Shown: positions 8,210 to 17,140, counted from the stretch's first letter. The stretch is DNA of 64,000 nt from Atopococcus tabaci (GCA_030535975.1 JAUNQW010000005.1:1-64000); one strand, 5' to 3'. Translations and numbers: made by a program. The notes: a model not told the origin generated them from the letters alone.

Positions 8210-8362
8210 ACAGGATGAATAAAGAGCAGTAACGAATTCATGAAAAGACTTACAAACGTATTTAGAGGTGTTAAAGTAATATTCGTGGATGAGGGAGACC
8301 TCACATGTATGTTTGTATTTTATATTAGAATTCTTAAAAAACAAAGGGGATATAACTTTACA

Positions 8363-9124
8363 ATGAATAATTTAACGAAAAAATTTACTTTTGCAACGAC
8401 GGCTCTATTAGCGACAGGAATCTTAGCATTTAATCAAGCAGATGAAGTTTCAGCAGCAGCTGAATGGGAAGCTCGTACAGTTGAACACGTCACTCAAGAT
8501 GTTCAAAAGAATGAAGACGGTTCAAAAGTATACACTGTTCAGTCAGGTGATACTTTAGCTGTGATTGCTCAGGCATTTGAGGTAGAAGTTGGATTATTAG
8601 CATCAGCAAATAATATTTCTAACCCGAATCTAATTCATACAGGAACAGAAATTACGCTTTCAGCTGACCAAAAAGTAGTAACGACTAAAGACCCTGCAGG
8701 AAATACTCAAACAAGCCAGACACAAGCACCGGCACAAGAACAAGCACAAGCTCCAGTGGAGACATCAAATACTCAAGCTTACTCAGCTCCACAAAAAAAT
8801 GTTTCATCATCGAGCCAGGCTCAATATAGCTCGCCACAACCTAAGCAACAAGCTGCAGCTAGCCAGAGCTCTAACTCAGGCTACACAAGCAACGCAACAG
8901 GTGGAGAAGCAGCTGCTAAAGAGTGGATTGCACAACGTGAATCAAATGGTTCATATACAGCAGTGAATGGACAATACTGGGGACGTTACCAGTTAAATCC
9001 TACACTAGTCTCTCATGGTGCTGGACCAGCAGAACAAGAAGCCGCAGCTGACAAATATGTTTCGGGGCGTTACGGTTCTTGGTCAAATGCAAAATCTCAC
9101 TGGGAACAAAAAGGTTGGTACTAA
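8363..9124 (+). CDS. Secreted LysM protein with C-terminal transglycosylase-like domain
   Basis: This 253-residue exported protein has an N-terminal signal peptide (about residues 1-33, cleavage near VSAAA). One LysM domain follows (about 57-100, YTVQSGDTLAVIAQAF), then a long Gln/Ala/Ser-rich linker (about 105-180). The C-terminal domain (about 184-253) has WIAQRESNGSYTAVNG and YWGRYQLN, ending in KGWY. The C-terminal domain resembles the lysozyme-like fold of IsaA, Apf and Rpf-type proteins, with Glu in QRESNGS the probable catalytic residue. It would bind and perhaps cleave peptidoglycan. An earlier in-frame start is rejected because the signal peptide begins at 8363. A WalR-like box upstream fits a cell-wall remodelling role. 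Confidence 0.85.
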   Translation: MNNLTKKFTFATTALLATGILAFNQADEVSAAAEWEARTVEHVTQDVQKNEDGSKVYTVQSGDTLAVIAQAFEVEVGLLASANNISNPNLIHTGTEITLSADQKVVTTKDPAGNTQTSQTQAPAQEQAQAPVETSNTQAYSAPQKNVSSSSQAQYSSPQPKQQAAASQSSNSGYTSNATGGEAAAKEWIAQRESNGSYTAVNGQYWGRYQLNPTLVSHGAGPAEQEAAADKYVSGRYGSWSNAKSHWEQKGWY

Positions 9125-9140
9125 AAAAATAGATTAAAGA

Positions 9141-9170
9141 AAAACTGTTGAATTTTTCAACAGTTTTTTT
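9141..9170 (+). terminator. Terminator after the LysM protein gene
   Basis: A perfect 12-bp stem (AAAACTGTTGAA with its complement) around a 3-nt loop ends in a T tract. Confidence 0.85.
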
Positions 9171-9262
9171 ATTGCACTAATTGTTAATCATCGTAGAAAT
9201 TTTATCTCTGTGTTACTATAATATTAAGAAAAATCTAGACGATTGAAGGGGGATTCTGCGGC

Positions 9263-10045
9263 GTGGCTGATGGCTATTACAAAAAAGAACATGTGATTAA
9301 AGGGTATGAATGTGATTTCCAAGGGAATATGAAATTCCCTACCTTGATGAATTATTTAATAGAACTCTCAGGAGATCACTGGGAAGCTACTGTCGGGGGA
9401 ACTGAAACAGATCCTCTGGCAAAGGGAGAATTAACCTGGATTTTGATTTACTATCAAGCAGAACTTGCAAAAATTCCGAAAAAAGATGAAAAAATTTACC
9501 TGGCGACTGAATATAGAAGTTACAACCGCCTGTTTGCCTATAGAAATTTTGATGTACTGGATGAGGATAACAACATTATTATTCAAATAGAAAGTGTATT
9601 TGCTTTAATGGATCTAGACAGTCGCCGCATGGTTAAGTTGAAAGATGACTATTTTGAAAATCTACAACTCAAAGAGCCGAAGAGCAGCCGAATTAAACGT
9701 TATCCAGACATTGCTGCTTTATCAGAAGAAGCTGAGCTTTTGGAGCGAGATTATTATGTTCGGTATTATGATATAGATTCCAACCAACATGTGAACAATA
9801 CTTTGTATTTAGACTGGGGAATTGATGTGTTAGGTGGCGAGTTTTTATCTCAGCATCATCTTACTTTTGCGGCTATCAAATTTGATAAAGAGGTTCATTA
9901 CGAGGATTATATTCATTCTAAAGCAACCTTGATAGAAAATCCTGATAGAAAAGGAACTTATATTTCGAGTCATCGGATCGAAACAGAGGGCAAATTGAAT
10001 GCTGAAATTGAATTTCACTGGATATCTTCTCAACAAGAGATATAA
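9263..10045 (+). CDS. Acyl-ACP thioesterase (FatA/FatB-like)
   Basis: This 260-residue protein has two tandem hotdog domains of the acyl-ACP thioesterase family (PF01643). It would release free fatty acids from acyl carrier protein in the cytosol. The N-terminal hotdog has YECDFQGNMKFPTLMNYLIEL; the second has RYYDIDSNQHVNNTLYLDW at about 172-190. The Asp/Asn/His cluster in that segment is the usual catalytic region. The start is GTG at 9263 with GAAGGGGGAT upstream. It stands alone. In Gram-positive bacteria these enzymes may tune membrane acyl-chain composition (inference). Confidence 0.88.
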   Translation: MADGYYKKEHVIKGYECDFQGNMKFPTLMNYLIELSGDHWEATVGGTETDPLAKGELTWILIYYQAELAKIPKKDEKIYLATEYRSYNRLFAYRNFDVLDEDNNIIIQIESVFALMDLDSRRMVKLKDDYFENLQLKEPKSSRIKRYPDIAALSEEAELLERDYYVRYYDIDSNQHVNNTLYLDWGIDVLGGEFLSQHHLTFAAIKFDKEVHYEDYIHSKATLIENPDRKGTYISSHRIETEGKLNAEIEFHWISSQQEI

Positions 10046-10047
10046 AT

Positions 10048-10079
10048 AAAAAGGCTGGAATTTAATTTCCAGTCTTTTT
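10048..10079. terminator. Bidirectional terminator between convergent genes
   Basis: A 13-bp stem (10048-10060 with 10067-10079, one G-U pair on the plus strand) has A and T tracts on both sides. It can end both the thioesterase transcript and the minus-strand hydrolase pair. Confidence 0.8.
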
Positions 10080-10497
10080 ATTGAAATAAATCATTTACAG
10101 GGTATTCAATTTCTTTGAGATAGCTTAAGAAGTAGCTCTCTTCATCGTTACTTGCCTCTACAAAACTCTGGTTTTCAGCATCATTTGAAAAAGAATAACT
10201 GATCGTAATATTTGTATCTTGTTTTTCCAGTTGGTCATTGAACAGGCGGATGATACGATCAGCTTCTTGTGAGATTCCTTTCGTGAAAAAAACCTCAATG
10301 TTTACCCGTTCTAAATGAGGATATTTTTCAGCTGCTTCTTCGGTGGCTAAGTAAGTTAAGTAATCTTGGATTTTGACTTCCAACATTTTAAGGTGTAAAT
10401 CTTCAAAAGCCCAGCCTAAGTGGTCGACGATATACATTTTGACTAACCCATCTTTTTCAGCCATCATATCAACTTCGTATCTTTCTTCTATGGTCAT
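10078..10497 (-). CDS. Small uncharacterised acidic protein (DUF6572-like)
   Basis: This 139-residue protein is predicted soluble, with no signal peptide. Residues 14-50 read as two beta strands followed by DHLGWAFEDLHLKMLEVKIQDYL. That looks like the small family whose members begin with a strand-IxDHLxW pattern (DUF6572-like; from memory and tentative). The C-terminal third is acidic. Its start lies 2 nt after the stop of the upstream MBL-fold gene, so the two are cotranscribed. Function unknown. Confidence 0.6.
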   Translation of the reverse strand: MTIEERYEVDMMAEKDGLVKMYIVDHLGWAFEDLHLKMLEVKIQDYLTYLATEEAAEKYPHLERVNIEVFFTKGISQEADRIIRLFNDQLEKQDTNITISYSFSNDAENQSFVEASNDEESYFLSYLKEIEYPVNDLFQ

Positions 10498-10499
10498 AT

Positions 10500-11153
10500 C
10501 TATCCTTTCTCGACATTCTGTGAATTGAAAAATGGATTGGTCGTGTATTCTTCTTTAATGGTAGTTGGGCTTCCATGTCCGGGGTAGACCTTGTAGTTGT
10601 GAGGCAGAGTGAATAATTCCCGACGAATACTGTTTTTTAAGGTATGCAGGTCTCCTTGTGGTAAGTCTGTCCGACCAATGGTTCCTTGAAACAAAGTGTC
10701 GCCGCAGATTACAAACTGATCTGCTTCAAAAATATAGCTGACGCTTCCTGGTGAGTGGCCGGGAGTTGGGACAACTCGAAATGAAAAATCAGCTAATCGA
10801 TAATCTTGATTCATTTCAAGCTCGTTTTCAACTGGTTTAGCTGTTACCGGTTCCATCCAAGAGCTCCCGCCAGATAAATTTAAGGAAGGGTCACCTAGCC
10901 AGGCTTGCTCGACAGGCGACATATAGGCTTCAATTTTAAAATGCTCGCGAAGATCATCTAAGGAGCCTATATGATCATAATGAGCATGTGTGATAAGGAC
11001 TGCCAAAGGCTTCAGATTCAGGCTGTTTATTGCTTCCAATAAAGTCTCTGTTTCTCCCCCGGGATCGATAATTAAAGCTTCTTTTTTCTCATTATATATG
11101 AAATAAGAATTGGTGCGCACAGGTCCGACAGTACGTGATATAATCTCTAGCAT
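10500..11153 (-). CDS. MBL-fold metallo-hydrolase (glyoxalase II-like)
   Basis: This 217-residue cytosolic enzyme has the metallo-beta-lactamase fold. The metal-binding THAHYDH motif (residues 55-61) gives His56, His58, Asp60 and His61. TPGHSPGS near 135-142 supplies another His, GDTLF near 158-162 the bridging Asp, and PGHGSPT near 200 the last His. Family members hydrolyse thioesters such as lactoylglutathione or related substrates; the substrate is not evident. The start at 11153 is favoured because GAAAGGAA precedes it. A longer in-frame start at 11189 overlaps the -10 box of the promoter. It is followed 2 nt later by a small uncharacterised gene. Confidence 0.85.
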   Translation of the reverse strand: MLEIISRTVGPVRTNSYFIYNEKKEALIIDPGGETETLLEAINSLNLKPLAVLITHAHYDHIGSLDDLREHFKIEAYMSPVEQAWLGDPSLNLSGGSSWMEPVTAKPVENELEMNQDYRLADFSFRVVPTPGHSPGSVSYIFEADQFVICGDTLFQGTIGRTDLPQGDLHTLKNSIRRELFTLPHNYKVYPGHGSPTTIKEEYTTNPFFNSQNVEKG

Positions 11154-11187
11154 ATGAATGTTTCCTTTCTCTATGAACTGTATCTTC

Positions 11188-11193
11188 ATTATA
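11188..11193 (-). promoter_or_regulatory. -10 element for the MBL-fold gene
   Basis: A perfect TATAAT on the minus strand lies 35 nt upstream of the chosen start. The -35 region is weak (TTCAAT-like at 15 bp). Confidence 0.5.
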
Positions 11194-11279
11194 CTTTTTT
11201 TAGAAAGAATTGAAACTATAAAAAACTTCAGAACTAATCGGTCAAAGTCATCCTGCCAATATCATCAAGTAAATAGGTC

Positions 11280-11307
11280 TTGATAAGGGAATGTGCTAGA
11301 CTATAAT
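11280..11307 (+). promoter_or_regulatory. Promoter of the pepO leader transcript
   Basis: TTGATA (11280-11285), a 16-bp spacer and TATAAT (11302-11307) predict a start near 11314. This is 200 nt before pepO and about 25 nt before a 24-codon ORF. The transcript contains CGATCA-AGG-TGATCG (11403-11417), a perfect 6-bp hairpin. Confidence 0.65.
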
Positions 11308-11339
11308 TATAAATCCAAAGGGGGATTGCAGGGGTTCAA

Positions 11340-11414
11340 ATGGGTGACTTCTTTCTAGGAGCCAAAGAAGAGTCCGCTAAATTTCTCTTGACAGGTGTTC
11401 CCCGATCAAGGTGA
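11340..11414 (+). CDS. Candidate 24-residue leader peptide upstream of pepO
   Basis: The ORF has an ATG at 11340, an AGGGG Shine-Dalgarno 5 nt upstream and a TGA stop at 11412-11414. It begins MGDFFLGAKEES and ends VPRSR. It lies just downstream of a good promoter and has its own RBS. It could be a leader peptide, a small protein or a chance ORF within a structured leader. I do not recognise the sequence. Confidence 0.35.
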   Translation: MGDFFLGAKEESAKFLLTGVPRSR

Positions 11415-11516
11415 TCGACTTAAAAATTAATAATTATAAAATAACCAATTTTTAATAAGTTTTGCTATAAGACAGTTTTGTGTTTTCAGTTTCATTGGTG
11501 TGAAAGAGGAGGACAT

Positions 11517-13415
11517 ATGACGATTAATCATGATTTAATTCAAGATGATTTCTATCAGGCGGTTAACGAATCCTGGTTGGAAACAGCTGAAATTCCCGAT
11601 GATAAAGTTTCCACAGGAGGCTTTATTTCCGTTCGTGATCAAATTGAAGAATTGATGATGGAGGAAGTTGAAAAAATGGCTGGAGGGGATATCCTTGTAA
11701 GCCAGCCTGAAATGCAGGAATTTGTAAAATATTACAAAAAAACAAGTGATTTCTCCAGTCGGAATGAAGAAGGTGCCCAGCCGATTCAACAGCTTATTCA
11801 AAAGCTTTTGAATATTCAAAATTATGAAGATTTACAAAAGCAGGCGGCTGAATTAACTTTAGAAGGGGTCTATCTTCCCTTTGAATTTGGTATCAGTCCG
11901 GATATGAAAGATACAGAACATTATGCTCTATATCTGGCAACACCTGGTACGATACTTCCGGATAAGACCTACTATGGGACGGACCAAGGTGATCAGTTAC
12001 TCTCTGTCTTTCAGACCATGATGAATCAGGTTTTGGATCTGATGGGCATTAAGGAAGAGCAGATCACTCAACTGCTGGAAGGAGCACTGGCTTTCGACCG
12101 AATCTTAAGTGAGCGAGTGAAAACCCGTGAGGAAGAAGCTGACTATACGAAAAAGTACAATCCGCGTTCCCTGGAACAAATTAAAGATTATTCTCAAATT
12201 TTAGATCTTCCTCTTATCATCGCGGAATTGCTTGGGCAAAAAGCTGATCAAGTGATTGTAGCCCATCCAGAATTCTATGAAGCTTACAATGAAATCGTGA
12301 CCCTTGATAACTTTGAGAATGTTAAATCCTGGATGATTGTTCATACGTTGAACAGCCGTCATGACGTCCTGTCTGAAGAGATTCGTCAAGCAGGGAGTCT
12401 TTATGAACTGACTTTGTCTGGCAGACCTCAGACCCAGAGTCCACAAAAACATGCCTATTACCACAGTATTGGAACTTTTGATCAGCCAGTTGGAATTTAT
12501 TATGGAAAAAAATACTTTGGTCAAGAAGCAAGAGATGATGTTGAAGATATGGTAGATGAGATGATCGAAGTGTATAAAGAACGTCTGCGACAGAGTAATT
12601 GGCTGAGCCAGGCGACCATAGACCAAGCGATAGTGAAGCTGGATGCCCTGATTCCTTTGATCGGCTATCCAGATACTTATATAGAGCTCTATAGATATTA
12701 TAAAGTGGATGAGGAAAGCTCATTTTATGATAACCAGGAGCGCTTCAGTCGTTTAAGTCGTGAATTTCAATTTAGTCGCTGGGGTAAAAAGGTGGAGCGG
12801 ACAGAATGGGGAATGTCTGCGGCTACTGTCAATGCTTATTTTAATCCTATGTCGAATGTCATCTGCTTCCCGGCGGCAATTCTTCAGAAGCCTTTTTATG
12901 ATTTTGATCAAAGCCGCTCTGAAAACTATGGGGGGATTGGTGCAGTCATTGCTCATGAAATCTCCCATGCATTTGATAATAACGGAGCTAAATTTGATGA
13001 AAAAGGTAATTTGAATGATTGGTGGCAGGAGGAAGATTTTGAGAGATTCAACCAAAAATCTGAGGCCATGGTCAAGCTTTTTGATGATATGGAAACAGAA
13101 GCTGGTCAAGTCAATGGTCGTTTAACTGTCTCTGAAAACATTGCAGATCAAGGAGGGTTAAGAGCGGCTTATGAGGCTATGCTGGAAGAAGAGGATGCAG
13201 ACCCGGCTGCCTTCTTTGTGAATTGGGCGAGAATTTGGTGCCAGAAAGCTCGACCAGAGTACCAGCAATTGTTATTGAATATTGATGTCCACTCGCCGGC
13301 AGTCATACGTGCGAATGTTCAAGTTCAGCTGATTGATGGTTTTTATGATACATTTAATATCCAAGAAGGTGACGGCATGTATATGGTGCCAGAAGACCGC
13401 TTAGAAATATGGTAG
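11517..13415 (+). CDS. pepO: M13-family neutral endopeptidase PepO
   Basis: This 632-residue zinc metallopeptidase belongs to the neprilysin/PepO family. The HEISH motif is at 480-484. The second motif SENIADQGG (539-547) supplies Glu540 as zinc ligand and Asp544. NAYFNPMSN near 440 is the conserved substrate-binding NAYY-type motif. No signal peptide is visible, which fits the cytosolic lactic-acid-bacterial PepO that degrades imported oligopeptides. The start at 11517 has AAGAGGAGG upstream, so a longer in-frame start at 11478 is rejected. The 363-bp region before it, back to 11153, holds a promoter, a small ORF and a hairpin. Confidence 0.93.
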   Translation: MTINHDLIQDDFYQAVNESWLETAEIPDDKVSTGGFISVRDQIEELMMEEVEKMAGGDILVSQPEMQEFVKYYKKTSDFSSRNEEGAQPIQQLIQKLLNIQNYEDLQKQAAELTLEGVYLPFEFGISPDMKDTEHYALYLATPGTILPDKTYYGTDQGDQLLSVFQTMMNQVLDLMGIKEEQITQLLEGALAFDRILSERVKTREEEADYTKKYNPRSLEQIKDYSQILDLPLIIAELLGQKADQVIVAHPEFYEAYNEIVTLDNFENVKSWMIVHTLNSRHDVLSEEIRQAGSLYELTLSGRPQTQSPQKHAYYHSIGTFDQPVGIYYGKKYFGQEARDDVEDMVDEMIEVYKERLRQSNWLSQATIDQAIVKLDALIPLIGYPDTYIELYRYYKVDEESSFYDNQERFSRLSREFQFSRWGKKVERTEWGMSAATVNAYFNPMSNVICFPAAILQKPFYDFDQSRSENYGGIGAVIAHEISHAFDNNGAKFDEKGNLNDWWQEEDFERFNQKSEAMVKLFDDMETEAGQVNGRLTVSENIADQGGLRAAYEAMLEEEDADPAAFFVNWARIWCQKARPEYQQLLLNIDVHSPAVIRANVQVQLIDGFYDTFNIQEGDGMYMVPEDRLEIW

Positions 13416-13444
13416 ACTAAAAATATTTTGGGAGGATGAATAGA

Positions 13445-14404
13445 ATGAAAATTGCTTTATTAGAACCTTTGAATGTTCCGTCATCGTTAATTGAGGAGCT
13501 GGCTCAACCTATTAAAGATGCCGGGCATGAATTGACTTATTATGAGGAAAAAACGACAGATTTAGAAGAGTTAAAAAAACGCAGTCAAGATGTGGATATT
13601 GTGATGATTGCTAATAATCCCTATCCCGGTGAAGTTATAGAATCTGCCCAACAACTGGAATTTATAAATGTGGCTTTTACGGGATTTGACCATGTAGATG
13701 TGCAAACAGCTGAGGCTCATAATATAAAAATAGCGAATGCTGCAGGTTATTCGGATGATGCAGTAGCTGAATTGGTCATCGGTTTAAGCTTGGATGTCTA
13801 CCGTAAAATATCTGAAGGAAACCAAGAAATCCGTCTTGCTGAAGATTTCAGTAAGCCTTTTCAAGGACGTCAAATTAAAGGAAAAACAGTAGGGATTATA
13901 GGAACCGGGAAGATAGGGAGTCAAACTGCCCGTTTATTCCACGCTTTTGGTGCCGACATTTTGGCTTATAACCGTTCTGAAAAAGAAGAGCTGAAAGATC
14001 TAGGCGTGACTTACGTTGATTTAGATGAATTAATGGCTGAAAGTGACATCATCTCTCTCCATCTGCCGAACAACGAGGAAACAAAAGGTCTAATTTCCAA
14101 AGAAAAAATAGCCTTGATGAAAGAGGATGCTATATTCATCAACTGTGCACGAGGACCGATTGTAGACAATGATGCTCTGGCTCAAGCGTTAAATGAAGAG
14201 AAAATTGCCGGAGCAGGCATCGACGTCTTTGATATGGAACCTCCCATTCCAGCTGACTATCCTTTATTAAAAGCAAAAAATGCGGTCCTGACTCCTCATG
14301 TAGCTTTCCTGACGGATGAAGCGATGGTAGCAAGAGCTCATATAGCTTTTGAAAACACCACAGCTTATTTAGAGGGCCGGCCGAAAAATATTGTTGTAGA
14401 TTAA
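13445..14404 (+). CDS. D-isomer-specific 2-hydroxyacid dehydrogenase
   Basis: This 319-residue NAD(P)-dependent dehydrogenase interconverts a 2-keto acid and a D-2-hydroxy acid. The Rossmann GTGKIG motif is at 153-158. Catalytic Arg236 lies in NCARG, Glu265 in FDMEPP and His285 in TPHVAF, so the Arg-Glu-His triad is complete. The exact substrate is not clear; the sequence resembles phosphoglycerate/hydroxypyruvate-type members more than D-lactate dehydrogenase. The start at 13445 is preferred over ATG at 13436, which sits immediately after the GGAGG. It follows pepO by 29 nt with no terminator, so it is probably cotranscribed. Confidence 0.88.
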   Translation: MKIALLEPLNVPSSLIEELAQPIKDAGHELTYYEEKTTDLEELKKRSQDVDIVMIANNPYPGEVIESAQQLEFINVAFTGFDHVDVQTAEAHNIKIANAAGYSDDAVAELVIGLSLDVYRKISEGNQEIRLAEDFSKPFQGRQIKGKTVGIIGTGKIGSQTARLFHAFGADILAYNRSEKEELKDLGVTYVDLDELMAESDIISLHLPNNEETKGLISKEKIALMKEDAIFINCARGPIVDNDALAQALNEEKIAGAGIDVFDMEPPIPADYPLLKAKNAVLTPHVAFLTDEAMVARAHIAFENTTAYLEGRPKNIVVD

Positions 14405-14437
14405 AAATACAGAAATTTTTTAATAATCTTTCAAATC

Positions 14438-14472
14438 ATACGCCTTGTTCAGTGATCCAGGGCGTATTTTTT
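14438..14472 (+). terminator. Terminator after the hydroxyacid dehydrogenase gene
   Basis: The stem ATACGCC (14438-14444) with GGCGTAT (14461-14467) is followed by TTTTT. The loop is 16 nt. Confidence 0.7.
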
Positions 14473-14512
14473 GAAGAAAAGTATCTGATAATTTTAGATT
14501 AATGAATAGGAA

Positions 14513-14521
14513 TGTTATAAT
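14513..14521 (+). promoter_or_regulatory. Extended -10 promoter of uvrC
   Basis: TGTTATAAT has a perfect TATAAT at 14516-14521. At 17 bp upstream is a poor -35 (TTTAGA). Confidence 0.5.
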
Positions 14522-14624
14522 TAATACTTAGAGTAAGATCATGGAGCAGTGAAAACAAAGCCTTTCCGCGTGTCAGCTTTGAAGTCATTGCTTTTTGTGT
14601 TTAGATGCGAAAGAAGGAGGAAAA

Positions 14625-16436
14625 ATGGCTAGTGACTATATTGAATCTAAATTAAAACTTCTGCCGGATCTGCCCGGCGTTTACATCCATAAGAATGTCC
14701 AGGATGAGATTATCTATATAGGAAAAGCGAAAAACTTAAGAAATAGAGTGCGTTCATATTTTAAGAGCTCTCAGACTGGTAAGACGGCGAAGCTTGTGTC
14801 AGAAATCACAGACTTTGAAACGATCGTGACGATGACCAATAAAGAAGCTCTGCTTCTTGAAGTGACTCTTATAAAGAAGCATCAGCCGAGATATAATATT
14901 CGACTAAAGTCGGGAACCAGCTACCCCTACTTAAAAATTACTAATGAAGATAATCCTCAAATGGTCATCGCATCAGATGTTCTGGATGATGGCGCTGAGT
15001 ATTATGGCCCTTATCCGAACGTCTATGCGGCCGATCAGACCTTACAGATCCTGCAAAAACTTTATCCTCTCAGACGTTGTAATGGACCTCAAAGCCGGGC
15101 CTGTCTGTACTTCCATATTGACCAGTGTATTGGTCCTTGCGACCATGAAGTTTCCAAAGAAGAATATGATGCGCAGAAAGCTAAAATACGCAGCTTTTTA
15201 AATGGAAATGTGCAAGAGGTTAAAGATGAACTGTTGATAAAAATGGAAGAAGCATCTCAAAGTCTTGATTATGAGCGGGCCGCCGAATTACGTGATCAAA
15301 TACGCAACATTGAAGAAACTGTAGAAAAGCAGACTATTATTTCACGGGACAATACCCCCCGAGATATTTTTAGTTTTTATATGGATAAGGGCTGGATTTC
15401 GATTCAAGTTTTCTTTATCCGCCAGAGAAAATTAACCAAGAGAAAAGCCCATATGACACCCTGTTATGGCAGGCCTCAAGAAGAGTTAGCCCGCTACATT
15501 CTCCAATATTATGACGATCCCAATAATATTAAGCCTAAAGAGATTTTAGTACCTGCAGGGCTTGAAAAGGAAGAGTTAGCGGACATCTTACAAGTTCCTG
15601 TTCGTGTTCCTCAAAGAGGAGAAAAGAAAAGACTGTTGGACTTAGCAGAAAAGAACGGGCAGATCGCTTTGTCTGAACATTTTCAACTCCAAGAAATGAA
15701 TGAGAAGAAAACTTTAGGAGCAAGTCAGGAGTTGTCGCAAGTCTTGAATATCCCCTACGCTGAGCGGATAGAAGCTTTTGACCATTCAAATATTCAAGGG
15801 ACTCATCCTGTATCGGCGATGGTCACCTTCAAAAATGGGAAAGCAGATAAGAAAAACTACAGGAAATATCATATCAAAACAGTTGAAGGGGCAGATGAGT
15901 TTGCGACGACTCAAGAAGTTATCCGAAGACGATATTCTCGCTTGTTGAAAGAAAGAGCTGAGCTTCCAGATTTGATTCTGATGGATGGCGGGAAAGCACA
16001 GATCCATGCTGCCTTAGATGTTTTAGAAAATGAGCTGGACCTGCATCTTCCTGTTGCTGGAATCGTTAAAGATGATCGCCACCGTACGGCTAATCTCCTG
16101 GTCGGCCATCCTGATACCGGTTATCAGATTGTAGACTTAAACCCTAAAAGCCAGGCTTTTTACTTAATTCAAAGGATCCAGGATGAAGTCCACCGTTTTG
16201 CGATTACTTTTCATCGAGCAACTCGGAGTAAAAACAGCTTTTCATCTCAACTAGACCAGATTGAAGGGGTGGGGCCTAAAAGAAGACAGAAGATTATGAA
16301 ACATTTTCGCTCTTTAAAAAATGTAGCACAGGCAAGTGTTGAAGAGATTAAAGAGTTAGGCATTCCAGAAAAAACAGCTGTGCGAATTAAAGAAAGCTTG
16401 TCTGAAAAATTATCCAAAAAAAAGAACACCTCTTGA
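14625..16436 (+). CDS. uvrC: Excinuclease ABC subunit C
   Basis: This 603-residue protein is the nuclease of UvrABC nucleotide excision repair and makes both incisions flanking a lesion. The GIY-YIG domain starts at GVY (18-20) and YIG (31-33). A four-Cys segment (RRCNGPQSRACLYFHIDQC and the next Cys) lies near 157-178 and matches the Fe-S site of UvrC. The UVR coiled-coil motif (ASQSLDYERAAELRDQI) follows near 212-228. Then come the RNase H-like domain (EAFDHSNIQGTHPVSAMVTF) and C-terminal helix-hairpin-helix motifs (IEGVGPKRRQKIM). The start at 14625 follows AAGGAGG; an upstream in-frame start at 14595 lacks an RBS. Confidence 0.96.
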   Translation: MASDYIESKLKLLPDLPGVYIHKNVQDEIIYIGKAKNLRNRVRSYFKSSQTGKTAKLVSEITDFETIVTMTNKEALLLEVTLIKKHQPRYNIRLKSGTSYPYLKITNEDNPQMVIASDVLDDGAEYYGPYPNVYAADQTLQILQKLYPLRRCNGPQSRACLYFHIDQCIGPCDHEVSKEEYDAQKAKIRSFLNGNVQEVKDELLIKMEEASQSLDYERAAELRDQIRNIEETVEKQTIISRDNTPRDIFSFYMDKGWISIQVFFIRQRKLTKRKAHMTPCYGRPQEELARYILQYYDDPNNIKPKEILVPAGLEKEELADILQVPVRVPQRGEKKRLLDLAEKNGQIALSEHFQLQEMNEKKTLGASQELSQVLNIPYAERIEAFDHSNIQGTHPVSAMVTFKNGKADKKNYRKYHIKTVEGADEFATTQEVIRRRYSRLLKERAELPDLILMDGGKAQIHAALDVLENELDLHLPVAGIVKDDRHRTANLLVGHPDTGYQIVDLNPKSQAFYLIQRIQDEVHRFAITFHRATRSKNSFSSQLDQIEGVGPKRRQKIMKHFRSLKNVAQASVEEIKELGIPEKTAVRIKESLSEKLSKKKNTS

Positions 16437-16471
16437 AAGCTGAAAAGCACCAGATTAAAAGAGATGTTCTT
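16415..16471 (-). terminator. Terminator of the LURP-one-like gene, inside the uvrC 3' end
   Basis: On the minus strand a 13-bp stem (16459-16471 with 16422-16434, one G-U) is followed by eight T residues. It overlaps the uvrC stop codon. Confidence 0.65.
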
Positions 16472-16517
16472 CGTTAAAGAAAATATGAAGTGAAATTTAG
16501 ATTGTAGAGCTTTAAGT

Positions 16518-17075
16518 TTAACGTTTCTTTTTTGGCTGAGATTTAAAGAATAAGAAGGAATGATTTTCTTCTCCCCGGACCAGGCGCATTGGGGTGTTTT
16601 TTAGATAGTCCGGAGCGTAATGATCTAAAAGAGTAGCCAGCAGGCAATAAAGCCCCTTATACTCAGGCTCGGAGTAACTAATAAAAAAATAGTTGCCTTT
16701 GGAGGCGGTAGATTTTTGAATACCGGCTATTTTTTTGCCGTGTTTAGTAATACTATATTCTTTCTTTTCGTAATTTCCACGAATGACCCAGTCTAGATGA
16801 CTGACTGTAAAATAGATTTGCTTAAAACGGATATGCTTATTGATGTTCCCGATAAATTCCCTCTCAAAGCTCAATTCGAATTTAGGTAAGATGGATAAAA
16901 GAACTTGGGTGGCCCGATATATTTCTTCCCCATGCAGGTCATAGAGAATGACTCTGTCTTCTAATCTGCCCCATCGTCCTTTAATCAGATAGAGGACGTC
17001 TCTTTCGTAGTTGTATACCTTATAATCGTAGTCAGAACGTTTGTGATGAGGTTGGTGCATGTATAAATGTTCCAT
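16518..17075 (-). CDS. LURP-one-related (DUF567/YxjI-like) protein
   Basis: This 185-residue soluble protein is rich in beta strands and aromatic residues. From about residue 28 the order is YLIKGRWGRLEDRVILYD, EEIYRATQ, FELSFERE, a second DWVIRGNY strand and GKKIAGIQKS. This is the Tubby-like barrel pattern of LURP-one-related proteins, suggested by strand pattern rather than a diagnostic motif. Function is unknown; the related Tubby fold binds phosphoinositides or acts as a scramblase-like protein in eukaryotes. It is monocistronic, with a terminator on each side on the minus strand. The C-terminus is basic (QPKKKR). Confidence 0.5.
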   Translation of the reverse strand: MEHLYMHQPHHKRSDYDYKVYNYERDVLYLIKGRWGRLEDRVILYDLHGEEIYRATQVLLSILPKFELSFEREFIGNINKHIRFKQIYFTVSHLDWVIRGNYEKKEYSITKHGKKIAGIQKSTASKGNYFFISYSEPEYKGLYCLLATLLDHYAPDYLKNTPMRLVRGEENHSFLFFKSQPKKKR

Positions 17076-17140
17076 AAATCTTACTCCTCTATTAAATCAC
17101 AGATCTTGTCACATTCAGTATATCAAAGATAGAAATAAAA

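Noticed and set aside
8240-8362. Longer LysM protein start
   Set aside because: The upstream residues precede a clear signal peptide and the early start has no good RBS. The region fits a 5' leader.
8162-8362. c-di-AMP (ydaO-type) riboswitch in the LysM protein leader
   Set aside because: Such riboswitches often precede wall hydrolase genes, but I could not find their conserved core motifs here.
11154-11189. Start of the MBL-fold hydrolase at 11189
   Set aside because: The codon overlaps the TATAAT of the minus-strand promoter, so it cannot be in the transcript.
12322-12723. Antisense open frame inside pepO
   Set aside because: It is on the opposite strand of a well-supported gene, has no RBS and no recognisable domain.
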